A stretch of DNA of 64,000 nucleotides. Source: Streptomyces klenkii (GTDB lineage Bacteria; Actinomycetota; Actinomycetes; Streptomycetales; Streptomycetaceae). How positions within the stretch are numbered: position 1 is the first letter of the stretch; each line of letters starts with the position of its first letter. The notes under the pieces were generated by a model. That model was not told where the DNA came from. It searched no databases and saw nothing but the letters and a program-made list of their open reading frames with translations. Shown here piece by piece: positions 41,469 through 52,081 of the stretch. The stretch is taken from positions 372,001-436,000 of the forward strand of contig NZ_RBAM01000001.1 in the NCBI RefSeq assembly GCF_003626645.1. Reading direction: 5' to 3'. A program made the translations under genes and the position numbers.

Positions 41469-42335
41469 TCAATGCCTCGCGTCTGTGTTCGTCAGGAACC
41501 TGCTGCGTTCTCCTTGCCACACCTCGCGGATTATTTCCAGCTCGCCTGCCAGCTCGCGGGGCGGAGGATAGTTGCCGTCCCGCTCCAGCAGTACTCCGGG
41601 AGGCGTCATCCGCCCGCACAGCTCCGCCAGCAGCTCAAGTACGGGCTGGGCGAGGGGGTGCTCATGCGTGTCGTACCACACGCCGTCGATCAGCCGGCCG
41701 CCCGCCACATGGACATAGGAGATCGCTTCCATCGGCAGCGCGGCGATCTCGGCTGCGGCGTCCGCCCCCAGATTGACCTGCCTGGTGTAAAGGTTGGCGA
41801 CATCGATGAGCAGCCCTGCACCCGTCCGATCAGCCAATTCCGTAAGGAACTGCGCTTCGGACAACTCGTCCTCGGGCCACGCGAAATGAGGAGCTATGTT
41901 CTCCAGTGCAAGCGGTACGGGGAGTTCCTGCTGAGCGATCCGGACATTCTCCGTGATCACGTCGAGCGCCTCGCGGGTACGGGGTACTGGAAGCAGGTGC
42001 CCTGCCTCCAGTCCTTCGCTCCTCACAAACGCCAGGTGTTCCGTCACGAGAGGAGCGTCCAAGGCCACCGCGACCCGGGCCAGTCGCTCCAGCCGCGCCT
42101 TGTCAGGAACGTCGGCGCCGCCCAGGCCGAGCGCAACGCCATGCGGAATGACGGGGACCGCGCGCTCGCGCAGGAGCCGGATGGACGTCGGCAGATGATC
42201 CGGGCAGATGTTTTCGGCCACGACCTCGACCCATTCGACGCCCGGGAGTTGCTCCACGACGAAGTCGATCTCGTCCCGCCAGCCGATGCCCACGCCGAGT
42301 GCGGGCCAGGTCCCGGATGATTCGCCCACCATCAT
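41469..42335 (-). CDS. DUF692/MNIO multinuclear iron oxidative enzyme
   Basis: The product has about 288 residues, the normal length. The TIM-barrel metal ligands of the MNIO family (MbnB, TglH, BufB relatives) are all visible: [50 protein letters not shown] and LERDGNYPP. Such enzymes use two or three iron ions to oxidise Cys in ribosomal peptides to oxazolone, thiazole or other products. It is the first gene of a leftward operon with the Cys/Gly-tail membrane protein and a P450. No separate partner protein (MbnC/BufC type) is seen. The start is ambiguous between two ATGs and a GTG at 42329-42335; AAGGGG is adjacent. Confidence 0.88.
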   Translation of the reverse strand: MMVGESSGTWPALGVGIGWRDEIDFVVEQLPGVEWVEVVAENICPDHLPTSIRLLRERAVPVIPHGVALGLGGADVPDKARLERLARVAVALDAPLVTEHLAFVRSEGLEAGHLLPVPRTREALDVITENVRIAQQELPVPLALENIAPHFAWPEDELSEAQFLTELADRTGAGLLIDVANLYTRQVNLGADAAAEIAALPMEAISYVHVAGGRLIDGVWYDTHEHPLAQPVLELLAELCGRMTPPGVLLERDGNYPPPRELAGELEIIREVWQGERSRFLTNTDARH

Positions 42336-42678
42336 CCCCTTTCGCGCCCGTCCGACTGCCCCCGGATACCGCCGGCTGCCCTCGGATGCCGCCGAATGTG
42401 TCCCTGTTCTGACGGTACGCCAATGACGGCGCGGCCACCCCGGGCAGCTTCGGCCGCTGATGGGTGCCTCCGGGCCGGACCGGTCGGCTCGGAGGACACG
42501 CACACTCCCGACCCGTGATGCCGTCCTTCGGCCGGCCGAGTGGTCTCTTCGCTCGGCCGGGTTGCGCCCGTGCCCGGCCGGCTCCTCCCCGGCTGCGGCC
42601 CCGCTTTCATGGGTAGCGGTTGCCCTGCCGAGGCAGGCGCCGGTCCCGGGGCCGGGGGTCCGAGGAGGTTCGAAGGGC
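42336..42678. other. Divergent intergenic region, 343 bases
   Basis: It lies between the leftward MNIO operon and a rightward amidohydrolase gene and must contain both promoters. I see no coding frame with a ribosome site and no clear operator. Confidence 0.5.
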
Positions 42679-43617
42679 ATGACGAATCCCGCACGCATCG
42701 ATGTCCACCAGCACCTGATCCCGCCGGAGCAGCGCCGGGCGATGTCCGGCCGCGCCGCGGCCGTCGGCTGGCCCGCGCCGGTCTGGGACGTACGGAGTGC
42801 CATCGCGATGATGGACCGCCGGTCGATCGCCACCGGCCTGCTGTCGTTCGCGGCTCCGGTCGGGGCGCCCGACGACCCCGCGGGCGCCCGGGCCACGGCC
42901 CGGAGGGTCAACGAGTACACCGCGGAGCTGGTCAAGGACCGGCCCGAGCGGTTCGGGCACTTCGCCGTCCTTCCCTTGCCCGACGTGGACGGTGCGCTCG
43001 CCGAGGCCGCGTACGCCCTGGACGAGCTCAAGGCCGACGGCGTGATGGTGCTCTCCAACGCCCACGGCCGCTATCCCGGCGATCCCGCCTTCGAGCCGCT
43101 CTGGGCCGAGCTCGACGCGCGCGCCGCGGTCGTCCTTGTCCACCCCACCGGGCCACCGGGCACGGTGCTCCCGGACCTGCCCGGCCCGCTGGTGGACTTC
43201 CCGTACGACACGACCCGAGCGGCCCTGCACCTGGTCGTCAACGGGGTGCCGCGCCGCCACCCGCGCATCAGGATGATCCTGCCGCACGGGGGCGGCTTCG
43301 TGCCGTACGCCGCCCAGCGGCTCGCCTGTGCCGGGTGGCTACGGCCCGGCGTCACCCCCGAGGACGTCCTCGCCGACCTGCGGCGCTTCTACTTCGACAC
43401 CGCGATCACGACCGGCCCGGCCGCCCTGCCCTCGCTCATGGCCTTCGCGGCGCCCGGGCGCGTGCTGTACGGCAGCGACTTTCCCATGGTCCCGGAGGAG
43501 TGGGGCACCGACTTCGACGCCGGGCTGGACGGCTATCCGCATTGGACGGCCGGGCAACTGCACGCCATCAACCGCGGCAACGCGGAAGGCCTCTTTCCGC
43601 GGCTTGCCTGCGGCTGA
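42679..43617 (+). CDS. Amidohydrolase (ACMSD-like)
   Basis: The product has 312 residues. Metal site DVHQHL at 8-13, [22 protein letters not shown] and [11 protein letters not shown] match the amidohydrolase_2 family of aminocarboxymuconate-semialdehyde decarboxylase-like enzymes. These decarboxylate or hydrolyse aromatic-acid breakdown products using one Zn2+ or Mn2+. The substrate is unknown. ATG 42679 was chosen at the HxH domain start with GAGGAGG and AAGGGC upstream. The cupin gene downstream is convergent. Confidence 0.82.
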   Translation: MTNPARIDVHQHLIPPEQRRAMSGRAAAVGWPAPVWDVRSAIAMMDRRSIATGLLSFAAPVGAPDDPAGARATARRVNEYTAELVKDRPERFGHFAVLPLPDVDGALAEAAYALDELKADGVMVLSNAHGRYPGDPAFEPLWAELDARAAVVLVHPTGPPGTVLPDLPGPLVDFPYDTTRAALHLVVNGVPRRHPRIRMILPHGGGFVPYAAQRLACAGWLRPGVTPEDVLADLRRFYFDTAITTGPAALPSLMAFAAPGRVLYGSDFPMVPEEWGTDFDAGLDGYPHWTAGQLHAINRGNAEGLFPRLACG

Positions 43618-43670
43618 TTCCGGGGCGGCGTCTCACACCGAGCGCCCATGAGGTGCTCGTTGCGAACCGC

Positions 43671-44042
43671 CTACCCCGCCGGAGGCTTGGCGAAGTCCGC
43701 GTAGCCCTGCCAGTCGATCACGACGCACGGCTCGTCACCGACGACCCACCCGTCATGGCCGGGCGGGCAGAGCATGCAGTCGCCGGGGCCGAACTCCTCC
43801 TCCTGCCCGTCGTCCATGACGACCTTGAGCCGGCCCGAGATGATGTAGCTCAGGTGGGCGGCCTGGCAGCTGTCGGTCCCGGCGATGGGCTTGACGTGCT
43901 GGGACCACCGCCAGCCGGGTTCGAACGTCGCCCGGCCCACCGGCCCGGCGCCCAGGTCCACCAGCTCCAGCCGCCCCTTGCCGCCCTCGAAGGGGCGTAC
44001 TTCCTCCGGCGAAGCGAAGCTTTTGCGTACGAGACCGGCCAT
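43671..44042 (-). CDS. Single-domain cupin protein
   Basis: The product has 123 residues. A cupin barrel with QHVKPIAGTDSCQAAHLSYIISGRLKVVM and PGDCMLCPPGHDGWVVGDEP is visible, although metal-binding His positions are only partly conserved. Its function is unknown; small cupins are often dioxygenase-like or sugar-binding. GGAGGAG lies before the ATG. It is convergent with the amidohydrolase gene. Confidence 0.75.
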   Translation of the reverse strand: MAGLVRKSFASPEEVRPFEGGKGRLELVDLGAGPVGRATFEPGWRWSQHVKPIAGTDSCQAAHLSYIISGRLKVVMDDGQEEEFGPGDCMLCPPGHDGWVVGDEPCVVIDWQGYADFAKPPAG

Positions 44043-44282
44043 GGGACCCACTCCTCCAGCAAGTCGGCTGTCCTGAACATCTAGCCACGGGGACAGGCGT
44101 ACGGCGAGCGCTGCGGGGCCGGGCGGGTGGCTCGGTGACGGGGGAGCCGGCCGACCGGCAGCCCCTCGCGAGGACGCCGCGGCGTCGCGCCGTCGCGTGG
44201 CGAGCCCCCCATCCCAAGCAGACAATGGCGGCGAGAGCGGCGACAGCGGGCAGAACAGCGCGAGCACATGGAGGCGGCGGCC

Positions 44283-44963
44283 ATGCGGATGACCAATCTC
44301 GGCGAGGAACCGGCCGAATACGCCCGCGCCCGCGAAGAGCTGCGGCAGGCCGAGATCGAGCTCATGCGCCACCGCGAGCGCGTCGCCGACCAGCGCCGCC
44401 GGCTGCCGCAGGGCCCCGTCGTCGACGACTACGTCTTCGAGGAAGGCCCTGCCGACCTACAGGCCGGTGACACGCCCGCGACGACCGTACGGCTCAGTGA
44501 ACTCTTCACCGGGCCCGGCCGCGACCTGGTCGTCTACCACTTCATGTACGGCAAGCGGCAGACCGAGGCGTGCCCCATGTGCACCATGTGGATCGACGGG
44601 TTCAACGGAGTCGCCCGCCACGTCACGCAGAACGCCGACTTCGTGATCGTCGCCGCGGCCGGACTGCCGACGCTGCGCGAGTACGGCCGAAGCCGGCAAT
44701 GGACGAACCTGCGCCTCCTCAGCGCCGGCGCCGGGACGTTCAAGTACGACCTCGGCAGCGAGGACGCCGAGGGCAACCAGGACTCGACCGTATCGGTCTT
44801 CACCCGTGACGACGCCGGGTCGGTGCGCCACTTCTACTCGGCGCATCCCCGGATGTCCGACGACATCGACCAGCGGGGCATCGATCTGCTCAGCCCCGTG
44901 TGGAACATCCTCGACCTCACCACCCGCGGCCGGGGCGAGTGGTTCGCCGCGCTCGACTACTGA
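44283..44963 (+). CDS. DUF899 (thioredoxin-like) protein
   Basis: The product has 226 residues. An N-terminal helical hairpin (EYARAREELRQAEIELMRHR) precedes the thioredoxin-like DUF899 core with YHFMYGKRQTEACPMCTMWI (C-x2-C) and the SVFTRDDAGSVRHFYSA segment. No catalytic activity is established for the family. GGAGG lies six bases before ATG 44283. The lipase gene follows after 49 bases, so the two may be cotranscribed. A distant paralogue is at 53533-54315. Confidence 0.82.
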   Translation: MRMTNLGEEPAEYARAREELRQAEIELMRHRERVADQRRRLPQGPVVDDYVFEEGPADLQAGDTPATTVRLSELFTGPGRDLVVYHFMYGKRQTEACPMCTMWIDGFNGVARHVTQNADFVIVAAAGLPTLREYGRSRQWTNLRLLSAGAGTFKYDLGSEDAEGNQDSTVSVFTRDDAGSVRHFYSAHPRMSDDIDQRGIDLLSPVWNILDLTTRGRGEWFAALDY

Positions 44964-45012
44964 GGTCCATCGCCGTCATCCCCGCCCTCCTCCCGCGAAA
45001 GGAAGCCCTCCT

Positions 45013-45834
45013 GTGCCTGTGCCCTCCACGATCGACCACAAGGCCCGTACGTACAGCCTGACGCACGCCTACTGGCTGGCGCGGGCGTCCGACCTCGCCT
45101 ACAAGGACGAGGCCACCATCGAGAAGCAGGCGCGGGACTGGGGCTTCGACCGGGTGCGGCATCACCGGACGCGGTTCACGCCGCCGTTCCCGCTGGAGGA
45201 CACCCAGGCGTACACGATGGCCAGCGACGACATGGTCATCACGGCCTTCCGGGGTACGGAGCCCGCGCAGATCAAGGACTGGCTCTCCGACGCCACTACC
45301 CCGCCCTGGCCGGGACCGGCGAAGACCGGCTACGTCCACTACGGCTTCGGCGAGGCCCTGGAGTCGGTCTTCCCGGAGGTGAAGGCCACGCTCCGGGAGT
45401 TCCGCACGAACGGGCAGACCGTGTGGTTCACCGGGCACAGCCTGGGCGGCGCGCTGGCCATGCTCGCCGGCGCGCGCCTGTACCTGGAGGCCCCGAAGCT
45501 GCTGGCCGACGGCGTCTACACGTACGGCCAGCCCCGCACCTGCGACCGGCTGCTCGCCGCCGCGTGCAACAAGGGCTTCAAACAGCGCCTGTTCCGCTTC
45601 GTCAACAACAACGACATCGTGCCGCAGATGCCCCCGGAGCCCGCGTACACCCACGTCGAGACGCTGCGCTACATCGACTCCGGAGGCAAGGTCCACGAGA
45701 CCATGTCGTTCCTCGGCGGCCTCACCGACAAGGCCAAGGGCCTGACCGCGGACCCGTTCGCCCCGGCCAGTGACGGCGTACGGGACCACTCGATCCGCAA
45801 GTACGTGGCGGCACTGGAGAAGAACCTCGCCTGA
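45013..45834 (+). CDS. Lipase class 3 family protein
   Basis: The product has 273 residues with no signal peptide. An alpha/beta hydrolase with nucleophile elbow GHSLGGALA, catalytic Asp in FVNNNDIVPQMPP and His in VRDHSIRKYV fits lipase_3. AFRGTEP marks the oxyanion strand. Substrates could be lipids or other esters; lack of an export signal argues for an intracellular role. The GTG start has GGAAG seven bases upstream. It follows a DUF899 gene on the same strand. Confidence 0.85.
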   Translation: MPVPSTIDHKARTYSLTHAYWLARASDLAYKDEATIEKQARDWGFDRVRHHRTRFTPPFPLEDTQAYTMASDDMVITAFRGTEPAQIKDWLSDATTPPWPGPAKTGYVHYGFGEALESVFPEVKATLREFRTNGQTVWFTGHSLGGALAMLAGARLYLEAPKLLADGVYTYGQPRTCDRLLAAACNKGFKQRLFRFVNNNDIVPQMPPEPAYTHVETLRYIDSGGKVHETMSFLGGLTDKAKGLTADPFAPASDGVRDHSIRKYVAALEKNLA

Positions 45835-45838
45835 AATG

Positions 45839-46612
45839 TCAGAACATGCGCGGCTGACCGCTGGAAGCCCTGAGCCCGCCGTCCACGGGGATGTGGGCGC
45901 CGTTGACGAAACGGGCTTCGGGGCCGGCCAGGAAGGCGATGACATCGGCGACTTCGGACGGCTCGGCGGCACGCTGCATGGGGATGCGCTGACGGAACGC
46001 GGCCATCGTGTCCTCGTCCTCGAAGACGGGCGCCGCAACCGGGGTGCGCGTGAGGCTCGGGTGCACGGCGTTGACGCGTACGCCTTCGTGGCCGTGGTCG
46101 AGCGCCATGGCGTTGGTGAGGTTGACCAGTGCGCCCTTGGCGGTGTTGTACGCGGCCAGGCCCCAGTCCGCGCCGAGTCCGGACACCGAGCCGACGTTGA
46201 CGATGCAGCCACCGACGCGGCGCAGGTGGGGCAGCGCGGCCCTTGAAGCGAAGAAGACACTGTCGACGTCGACTGCCAGGATGTGGCGCCACGTGGCGGT
46301 GTCGGTCTGCTCGACGGTTCCCATCGCGCCGGTGCCCGCGTTGTTGACGAGGACGTCCAGCCGGCCGTATTCCTCGGCCACCCCCGTGATCAGTGCGTTG
46401 ACCGCGGACTCGTCGGAGACGTCCGCGACCCGCGTGACGATGGTCGAACCCGTGGGCGCGGCGTCGGCAGCCTGCTTGAGCCTGCCCTCGGTCCGCCCGA
46501 CGATGATCACCGTGGCGCCGTCGCGCCCGAAGCGGTACGCGGTGGCGGCGCCGATACCGGACCCGCCGCCGGTGACGATGACGACCTTGCCGGCGAAGCG
46601 GTTCTCGTCCAC
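45839..46612 (-). CDS. Short-chain dehydrogenase/reductase
   Basis: The product has 257 residues of the classical SDR type. Coenzyme motif TGGGSGIG near residue 12, NNAG near 88, catalytic YNTAK near 155, and a closing GAHIPVDGG. GRTEGR after beta-2 suggests NADP(H). The GTG start 46612 has GGGAG five bases upstream. It is convergent with the lipase gene, only 4 bases apart. Confidence 0.88.
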   Translation of the reverse strand: MDENRFAGKVVIVTGGGSGIGAATAYRFGRDGATVIIVGRTEGRLKQAADAAPTGSTIVTRVADVSDESAVNALITGVAEEYGRLDVLVNNAGTGAMGTVEQTDTATWRHILAVDVDSVFFASRAALPHLRRVGGCIVNVGSVSGLGADWGLAAYNTAKGALVNLTNAMALDHGHEGVRVNAVHPSLTRTPVAAPVFEDEDTMAAFRQRIPMQRAAEPSEVADVIAFLAGPEARFVNGAHIPVDGGLRASSGQPRMF

Positions 46613-46680
46613 AGCAACTCCCTTTGGGTGGGTGGTGGCGTGCCACGACATGCTCGCTCAAGGTAATCCGGCAGGGGAAG

Positions 46681-46710
46681 GAGGTGTTCAGATCCGTTCA
46701 GATCCGTTCA
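46681..46710. repeat. 10-bp tandem repeat spanning a stop codon
   Basis: GATCCGTTCA occurs twice (46691-46700, 46701-46710) with a degenerate third copy. The final TCA is the stop codon of the leftward secreted-protein gene. Confidence 0.8.
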
Positions 46711-47883
46711 GCGCGCCGAGACGGTCAGGCGCAGGAATCGCGGCCGGTAGATGTCCGCGCGGTGGATGACGTCGGCCGGGGCGAGGCTGTTGACGTTGTA
46801 CGAGAGCACGATGTCATGGCGGCCGTGTTCGAGCTCGGGATGCTCGTGGGGGTTGTAGGCGATGACGTTCCGGTTGCGGTACGTGCCTGCCGGTCCGGCT
46901 TCCGGCGCCGTATACACCGTCCGAGGCTGCGTAAAAGGGCCGCCGGGGGAGCGGGACCAGGCGATCTGCGTCTCGGCACTGAACGGCACATCCGCGCGCT
47001 GGGTCACCAGCGCGTACCAGGAGCCGTGCCGCACCACGCTGACCTCGTCCGAGGTGAACAGCGCGCCTCCGGGACCGGCCAGCCGGGCGGCGTCCGCCTC
47101 ACGGCCGGACCAGACGCCGCGCGCCGTCCAGTACTGCCAGGGACGCCGCAGATCACGGCCGGTGACCCGGGCGAGCCGCAGACGGCTGCGGCCGTCGGGG
47201 GTGCGCTCGGTTCCGTAGACGTACGTATATCCGCCCTGCCGCTCCAGCCACGCGCCCCAGGCGGTGCGGGCGGAGGACGGCAGCGGCGTGACGGACGCCG
47301 GCCGGCCGTAGGTGCCGGCGCGGAACCGGGCCAGTACGTTGCCTCGCCAGACGATGTCCAGCGGGCCGCTTCCGGTTTGGGCGTAGCGAGCGTAGACGAC
47401 GCTCACGCCGTGGCCGTCGGGGACGCCCGCGCGTGCCCAGTACCAGGACGCGCGGTCCGGGCCGGGCATCGGTGGTGCGGGCTGTCCGTCCTGATCCCGG
47501 CCGGTCACGGTGCGCGGGCCGTGCGCGGTCCACAGTACGAAGCTGTTGTGCAGGAAGGGGGTCGTCCCACCGTCGCCGACGGTGGGGGAGCGGGAGCCGT
47601 CGGGCCGTACCGTGCCGAGAAAGGTGTCGGAGAACAGCCACAGTTCGCCGTCCGGGGCCGGCATGGAGTACGTGCTGTCCCCGCCGGTCCAGTGCCGCGG
47701 TGAACGGTCACGGTCGGCGTACGCCCCGAAGGCCGCGGTGAGGGCGGCGGCGGGGCGTACGTCCACTACGCGTGGCGGTCCGGCGGCCGGGGCGGACCCC
47801 GACGGAAGGAATGCGCAGAGTACGGAGAGGACGGCGGCCGCGGCGTATTTCTTCAAGGCGGAGATCTGCATTTGCATCTGCAT
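46708..47883 (-). CDS. Secreted propeller-like protein (DUF5005/DUF4185-type)
   Basis: The product has up to 391 residues. A Sec signal runs to about 34 (MQMQMQISALKKYAAAAVL start, ending SAPAAG). The mature part has GGDSTYSMPAPDGELWLFSDTFLG, the metal/sugar-site motif of the five-bladed-propeller glycoside-hydrolase-like DUF5005/DUF4185 group. WYWARAGVPDG, YGTERT and ending blades follow. Carbohydrate binding or hydrolysis is inferred. The ATG-CAG triplet repeat makes three possible starts; there is no clear ribosome site. A 10-bp repeat GATCCGTTCA duplicates the stop codon region (46681-46710). Confidence 0.7.
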   Translation of the reverse strand: MQMQMQISALKKYAAAAVLSVLCAFLPSGSAPAAGPPRVVDVRPAAALTAAFGAYADRDRSPRHWTGGDSTYSMPAPDGELWLFSDTFLGTVRPDGSRSPTVGDGGTTPFLHNSFVLWTAHGPRTVTGRDQDGQPAPPMPGPDRASWYWARAGVPDGHGVSVVYARYAQTGSGPLDIVWRGNVLARFRAGTYGRPASVTPLPSSARTAWGAWLERQGGYTYVYGTERTPDGRSRLRLARVTGRDLRRPWQYWTARGVWSGREADAARLAGPGGALFTSDEVSVVRHGSWYALVTQRADVPFSAETQIAWSRSPGGPFTQPRTVYTAPEAGPAGTYRNRNVIAYNPHEHPELEHGRHDIVLSYNVNSLAPADVIHRADIYRPRFLRLTVSAR

Positions 47884-47939
47884 GGCGCAGGGTTCAACGA
47901 GCTGCTCGCCGCGGGAGTGACCTCAGCCGTGGATGTTTG

Positions 47940-48692
47940 TTACGCCGCGTTGTCCGCGCCTGCTCGTTCGTAGACGCTGATGTGGCGCCAGCTCGCGGCG
48001 GTGTACGGCTCGCCCTTCCAGCCGCCCCACCGTTCGCGCAGCCGGAGTCCGGCAATGCGTGCCATGAGGTCGAACTCGGGCGGGTGGGCCAGGCGCAGGC
48101 TGATGGGGAAGAGCCTGATACCCGCGCCGCTGATGCGGATGTGGCTCACGTCGAGGATCTGGGTCAGTGGGTCGTACTGGCCGGCATCGACATCGACGTG
48201 CTCAAGTCCGATCTGCATGGTGTCGAGGTACTGATGGCCGGGGCGTGAGGGCGCGGTGGGGATGCGGCATTCGAGGACGAACACGCCGTCGTCGGTGAGA
48301 TGGCCGGCGGCGTTCTCGAAGCATCGGACCTGGTCCTCCTGGGTGAGCAGGTTGCCGATCGTGTTGAAGACCAGGTAGACCAGCCCGTAGGTGCGGTCGG
48401 TGGTGATGCGGGACATGTCGCCCATGGTCACGTCGACTTGATCACCACCGGGTTTCTCGCGCATCCGGTCGACCATGTCCTGCGACAGCTCGATCCCGTC
48501 CACCCGTACCCCGGCTCGCATGAGGGGCAGCGCGATCCGGCCGGTTCCCACAGCGAACTCCAGGGCGCTCCGCTGTCGCCCTGCGAGCCTGGCCAGGAAC
48601 TCGACGGTCTCGGCCTCGTCGCCGCGTGGATCGTCGTCGTATTGCCGGGAGACCTCGTACCCGAAGCTCGCCCTGGGATCGAACCCCTTCAC
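47940..48692 (-). CDS. Class I SAM-dependent methyltransferase
   Basis: The product has 250 residues from GTG. Motif I is ALEFAVGTGRIALPLMRAG, followed by VDGIELSQDMV, VTMGDMSRI, a VYLVFNTIGNLLTQEDQ segment and FVLECRIP. The last 60 residues form an antiparallel cap. This subgroup is common in actinobacteria without known substrates. GAGGAG lies seven bases before the GTG. Confidence 0.83.
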   Translation of the reverse strand: MKGFDPRASFGYEVSRQYDDDPRGDEAETVEFLARLAGRQRSALEFAVGTGRIALPLMRAGVRVDGIELSQDMVDRMREKPGGDQVDVTMGDMSRITTDRTYGLVYLVFNTIGNLLTQEDQVRCFENAAGHLTDDGVFVLECRIPTAPSRPGHQYLDTMQIGLEHVDVDAGQYDPLTQILDVSHIRISGAGIRLFPISLRLAHPPEFDLMARIAGLRLRERWGGWKGEPYTAASWRHISVYERAGADNAA

Positions 48693-48935
48693 GTAGCGCT
48701 CCTCTCATGATCAGCCGAGGTGCTTGGTCATGCCTGACGCCTACTCGCGAGTCCGGGCCGGACCCTAGCGCCGAAGCTCCTGAAGCGCCACGCATTTAGT
48801 GATTGGCTCCGCCCCGGCACCTCCCCGCAACCAACGGCTCCATATCTATATAGAGGGGATATTTGCCACCGCATCCCTGGGGAATCGGTAGAACGACCGA
48901 TGCACTGGAAAGATCTTGGAACCTACGTTGGCCGC

Positions 48936-49547
48936 ATGCAGTCACCGAACACACCCAAGCCGATCGAGACCGGCGACACCCTTGAGACCACGCGCATCCT
49001 GGCCCGCGCTTTCGGGGACGACCCGATGATGCTGTGGCTCTTCCCTGACGAGGAAGGGCGCGAGGGCCGTCTCGCCCAGTGGTTCGACATCATGCTCACG
49101 CAAAAGTACGGCCCGCTCGGCCACTGTGAACGCACCGACGCGGCAGCAGCCTTCTGGACACCGCCCGGCACGGCCGAGCAGCACCCGGACGAGGAGACGC
49201 TGGCCCGCATCAGCGGGCTGCTGGGCCAGCACACGGCCCGGCTGGGAGAAATGCTGGAGCTGGTCGGCAAGGCGGTCCCGCAGGAACCCCACTGGTACCT
49301 GGCGGTGCTCGGCTCCGACCCGGCGGCCCAGGGCCAGGGCCACGGCGCTGCCCTGCTGCGCTCGGGCCTGGCCAAGGCGGACGCCGCCGGCCTGCCGGCC
49401 CACCTCGAATCGTCGAAGCAGGACAACATCGGCTTCTATGAGCGATTCGGGTTCACCGTGCGGGGCGAGATCCACGTACCCGGGGGCGGCCCGACGCTCT
49501 GGTCGATGTGGCGAGAGGCGCGTGGACGCCTTGACCAGCATTCATAG
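48936..49547 (+). CDS. GNAT-family N-acetyltransferase
   Basis: The product has about 203 residues. A long N-terminal part has ILARAFGDDPMMLWLFPDEE, then AVLGSDPAAQGQGHGAALL (acetyl-CoA loop) and NIGFYERFGFTV. The pattern fits streptomycete GNATs with a DDP-x4-WLFPD motif. ATG 48936 is chosen by family start; ATG 48900 is also in frame, and neither has a strong ribosome site. The 243-base region upstream has an AT-rich stretch (near 48845-48865) that may be its promoter. Confidence 0.82.
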   Translation: MQSPNTPKPIETGDTLETTRILARAFGDDPMMLWLFPDEEGREGRLAQWFDIMLTQKYGPLGHCERTDAAAAFWTPPGTAEQHPDEETLARISGLLGQHTARLGEMLELVGKAVPQEPHWYLAVLGSDPAAQGQGHGAALLRSGLAKADAAGLPAHLESSKQDNIGFYERFGFTVRGEIHVPGGGPTLWSMWREARGRLDQHS

Positions 49548-49568
49548 CGGCGCTGTCGGAGTGCTCAC

Positions 49569-49949
49569 TCAGAGCGGGTTGAGGCGGGCCTTGAGCAGGC
49601 AGAACTCATTGCCCTCGGGGTCGGCGAGAACGTGCCACTGCTCCTCGCCGGTCTGGCCGATGTCGGCCGGGCGCGCCCCGAGCTTCAGGAGGCGTTCGAG
49701 CTCGGCGTTCTGATCGCGGTCGGTGGCGTTGACGTCGATGTGCAGCCGGGACTTCCCCGGCTGCGGCTCGTCGCTCCGGCTGAAGATGATCGTCGGCTGC
49801 GGGCCGCCGAACCCTTCGCGCGGCCCGATCTCGATGCAGTCGTCCCCTTCGCGGTCGAGCACGACGAAGTCCAGGACCTCGCACCAGAACCGCGCCAGCG
49901 CCTCGGGGTCGCGGCATTCGAGCACGAGCTCACTGATACGACATGCCAT
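49569..49949 (-). CDS. VOC/glyoxalase-like protein
   Basis: The product has 126 residues. Two beta-alpha-beta3 modules (ISELVLECRDPEALARFWCEVLDF and RLHIDVNATDRDQNAELERLLKLGA) and the WHVLADPEGNEFCL ending mark the vicinal-oxygen-chelate fold. Glyoxalase, dioxygenase and antibiotic-binding proteins share the fold, so function is open. It is convergent with the GNAT gene upstream. Confidence 0.82.
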   Translation of the reverse strand: MACRISELVLECRDPEALARFWCEVLDFVVLDREGDDCIEIGPREGFGGPQPTIIFSRSDEPQPGKSRLHIDVNATDRDQNAELERLLKLGARPADIGQTGEEQWHVLADPEGNEFCLLKARLNPL

Positions 49950-50076
49950 GGACGCAACCTACTCTCAGCGTGGGAACTGCCGGGGTGACGGCGCGCGGAA
50001 CCCCCTTGAGGGTCCCCGCAGTGGGAACGTGAGCGAGACCGTACCGGGTGAACCGAGCGGGTGAGAAGGGATTTTC

Positions 50077-50098
50077 GGGGGGCCTCATACGGCCCCCC
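50077..50098. terminator. GC hairpin, probable enolase-gene terminator
   Basis: GGGGGGCC and GGCCCCCC pair around TCATAC, 10 bases past the stop of the leftward enolase gene. There is no U-tract. Confidence 0.65.
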
Positions 50099-50108
50099 CG
50101 GCCATTCG

Positions 50109-51574
<1,466 letters not shown>

Positions 51575-51625
51575 TGCGCAGGTGAGGTGCACAGCTTCGC
51601 TGGTCATCACCGGTTAAAGTGCCCT

Positions 51626-52048
51626 ATGAACACCCCGGAACCCGCCGCCGTCGCCACCGAACTGCGTACCGCGATGGGCAAGCTCACACGGCGCGTGAAG
51701 CACGAGGACCGGATCCCGCACGGCCAGGTCGCCGTGCTCGGCACGCTCGATCGTGACGGAGCCATGACCACCAGCGACCTGGCGGCGGATCAGCGCGTAC
51801 GGCCCCAGTCCATGGCCCGCGCGGTCGGGCTGCTCATGGAACAGGGGCTCGTCGTCCGCCGGGCGCATCCCACGGACGGCCGCAAGTTCCTGGTGGAGCT
51901 CTCTCCTGCGGGACAGGCCGCTCTCGAAGCGGAGCGCGGGCGCAGGGCGGGCTGGCTCGCCCAGGCCATCGAGCTCGAGCTCACCGGCGAGGAGCGTGAG
52001 GTGCTGGCGCGCAGCGCCGCCCTGATGGAGCGGCTCGCCGCGCGTTAG
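51626..52048 (+). CDS. MarR-family transcriptional regulator
   Basis: The product has 140 residues. The MarR winged helix is present: HGQVAVLGTLDRDGAMTTSD, recognition RVRPQSMARAVGLLMEQGLV and wing RRAHPTDGRKFLVELS. The ATG has only AAAG upstream. It is divergent from the enolase gene; the 13-bp repeat array in the gap might bind it. Its regulatory target may be the enolase or distant genes. Confidence 0.85.
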   Translation: MNTPEPAAVATELRTAMGKLTRRVKHEDRIPHGQVAVLGTLDRDGAMTTSDLAADQRVRPQSMARAVGLLMEQGLVVRRAHPTDGRKFLVELSPAGQAALEAERGRRAGWLAQAIELELTGEEREVLARSAALMERLAAR

Positions 52049-52081
52049 AGGTGTGCCCGAGAGATCCGATGGATCGGGACA

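Noticed and set aside
43910..43935. GGTTCGAACG resembling a tRNA T-loop
   Set aside because: It lies inside the cupin coding frame, and no acceptor or anticodon stems fit around it.
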